A DNA stretch of 31,263 nt from assembly GCA_910588905.1 (NCBI GenBank), contig CAJURZ010000022.1:1-31263 (forward strand), given 5' to 3'. A program made the position numbers and the translations under genes. This DNA comes from an uncultured Eggerthellaceae bacterium (GTDB lineage Bacteria > Actinomycetota > Coriobacteriia > Coriobacteriales > Eggerthellaceae). Shown here one piece after another: positions 30,674 to 31,263 of the stretch; position 1 is the stretch's first letter; every line of letters begins with the position of its first letter. The notes below the pieces were generated by a model. It ran no database searches. It worked only from the letters and a program-made list of their open reading frames with translations, and was not told the DNA's origin.

Positions 30674-30701
30674 CCCCGCCCGGGCGCCTGCCCGAGCGGG
30701 G
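30674..30701 (-). terminator. GC-rich hairpin after the YraN-like gene
   Basis: CCCCGC-C-CGGGC and GCCCG-A-GCGGGG pair around GCCT with one mismatch. It lies 37 bases beyond the stop codon of the minus-strand gene ending at 30738. A palindrome TCCTCCGGAGGA (30710-30721) lies between them. It may reduce read-through into the next gene. Confidence 0.5.
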
Positions 30702-30737
30702 GCCGGGTTTCCTCCGGAGGAGGATGTCAGGAGGTCG

Positions 30738-31121
30738 TTACTCCTCCTCGGAGTCGATGTCGCAGCCTGGCGCCATTGCGTTGATGTGGTGGCGGATGAT
30801 CGCGCGGTCGGGGCTGACGAGGATGAGGGCGATCGTGTCGAATCGGAATATGCACTCCTCGCATTGCTCCGGGCTCTGGGAGAACCAGTCGATTGCGAAT
30901 CGTTCGAGCTCCTCGCGGCTCGCGGTGCTCTCGGGGAAGCCCTTGTCGCTTGCCTCGCGGCTCTTGACGGAGACGAAGACGACTGCGCCGCCATCCTCGG
31001 CGACGATGTCCACGAGCCCTCCGTCGCCCTCGGTCTCCCAGGTGCGCTCGATGATCTCGAAGCCCCTGCGGATGAGGAACATCTCTGCTGCCTCAAGTGC
31101 CTTGCTGGTGAAGTTCTTCAT
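30738..31121 (-). CDS. YraN/UPF0102-like protein with altered catalytic motif
   Basis: The 127-residue product has the UPF0102 layout: an N-terminal helix (SKALEAAEMFLIRRGFEIIE), then GLVDIVAEDGGAVVFVSVKS. Normal members read GEID...FVEVK, a PD-(D/E)XK nuclease-like core. Here Asp38 and Lys53 remain, but the Glu before Asp is Val37 and the Glu of EVK is Ser51, so catalysis is doubtful. The C-terminal half (FRFDTIALILVSPDRAIIRH) keeps the family end. AGGAGG stands 8 bases before the ATG. It could be a DNA-binding relic or a regulator. It is the first gene of the minus-strand run leading to parAB. Confidence 0.75.
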   Translation of the reverse strand: MKNFTSKALEAAEMFLIRRGFEIIERTWETEGDGGLVDIVAEDGGAVVFVSVKSREASDKGFPESTASREELERFAIDWFSQSPEQCEECIFRFDTIALILVSPDRAIIRHHINAMAPGCDIDSEEE

Positions 31122-31263
31122 TTCGGTGACCTCCTGTTGCTTTCGGCTCGCCCCTTTGGCTTGCCTTGTGAGATCGCGGGCGCGCGGGTTCGCGTCCTGC
31201 GCAAGGGGTCAAAGCGAAGCGGCACGTGGGAAGAACGTCCCCGCCGTGGTAGTTTTCGGATTT
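31122..31263. other. Non-coding right edge
   Basis: The region upstream of the YraN-like gene holds its AGGAGG ribosome binding site, but I see no clear promoter and no gene. The last bases do not repeat the start of the window, so circularity is not shown by overlap. Confidence 0.4.

Overview
The window looks like most or all of a conjugative plasmid, or the core of an integrative conjugative element, from a high-GC Gram-positive gut bacterium. A coriobacterium such as the Eggerthellaceae is my best guess. The reasons are strong AGGAGG-type ribosome binding sites, a Gram-positive LexA box, a sortase with an LPXTG-like surface adhesin, and a PcfB/VirD4-Maff2-PrgI-VirB4-NlpC type IV secretion set. 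I see no integrase, transposase, rRNA, tRNA or CRISPR array. A parAB locus, a DnaC-like loader and a helix-turn-helix replication-type protein favour a plasmid, but the window alone cannot settle plasmid versus integrated element.

Layout. Positions 159-3661 hold a minus-strand DNA-damage module: an SRAP abasic-site protein, an unknown protein, a small dinB companion and a Y-family polymerase under a LexA box. Related palindromes bracket it. Positions 3840-4260 hold two possible micro-genes, a terminator and tandem 10-bp repeats. Positions 4295-6119 hold a replication-type module (two excisionase-like HTH proteins, a winged-helix protein and a DnaC/IstB-like ATPase), flanked by 27-bp direct repeats. 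From 6304 to 16782 runs the plus-strand transfer operon: PcfB-like adaptor, VirD4 coupling ATPase, Maff2/VirB2-like and PrgI/VirB3-like membrane proteins, VirB4 ATPase, a two-domain wall hydrolase, a membrane-anchored protein, VirB6-like channel and an accessory protein. It continues into a 1253-residue thioester/Cna-B/VaFE adhesin with a YPKTG sorting signal, and its class B-like sortase (to 21348).

Positions 21314-25153 look like cargo with visibly lower GC. There is a minus-strand set of three unrecognised genes (two overlap by ATGA), a plus-strand pair of small membrane proteins behind a clear -10 box, and a small orphan. From 25228 to 31121 the minus strand carries a lipoprotein, an accessory protein, a MobA/VirD2-like relaxase with its MobC-like partner, a hairpin-rich candidate oriT, parB and parA, a phage-type protein and a degenerate YraN-like protein.

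How it fits together: ParAB and the HTH/DnaC module would maintain the element. MobC and the relaxase would nick oriT. The PcfB-like protein and VirD4 would hand the strand to the VirB channel while the wall hydrolase opens peptidoglycan and the sortase-anchored adhesin holds the recipient. The LexA-controlled polymerase and SRAP protein could protect incoming single-stranded DNA. The most unexpected non-coding signal is a repeated leader. It is a hairpin with an ATTCCAC loop and changing stem sequence, followed by a near-constant CAATCAAGACGCAAAGGA ribosome-binding segment, and is seen at four places.
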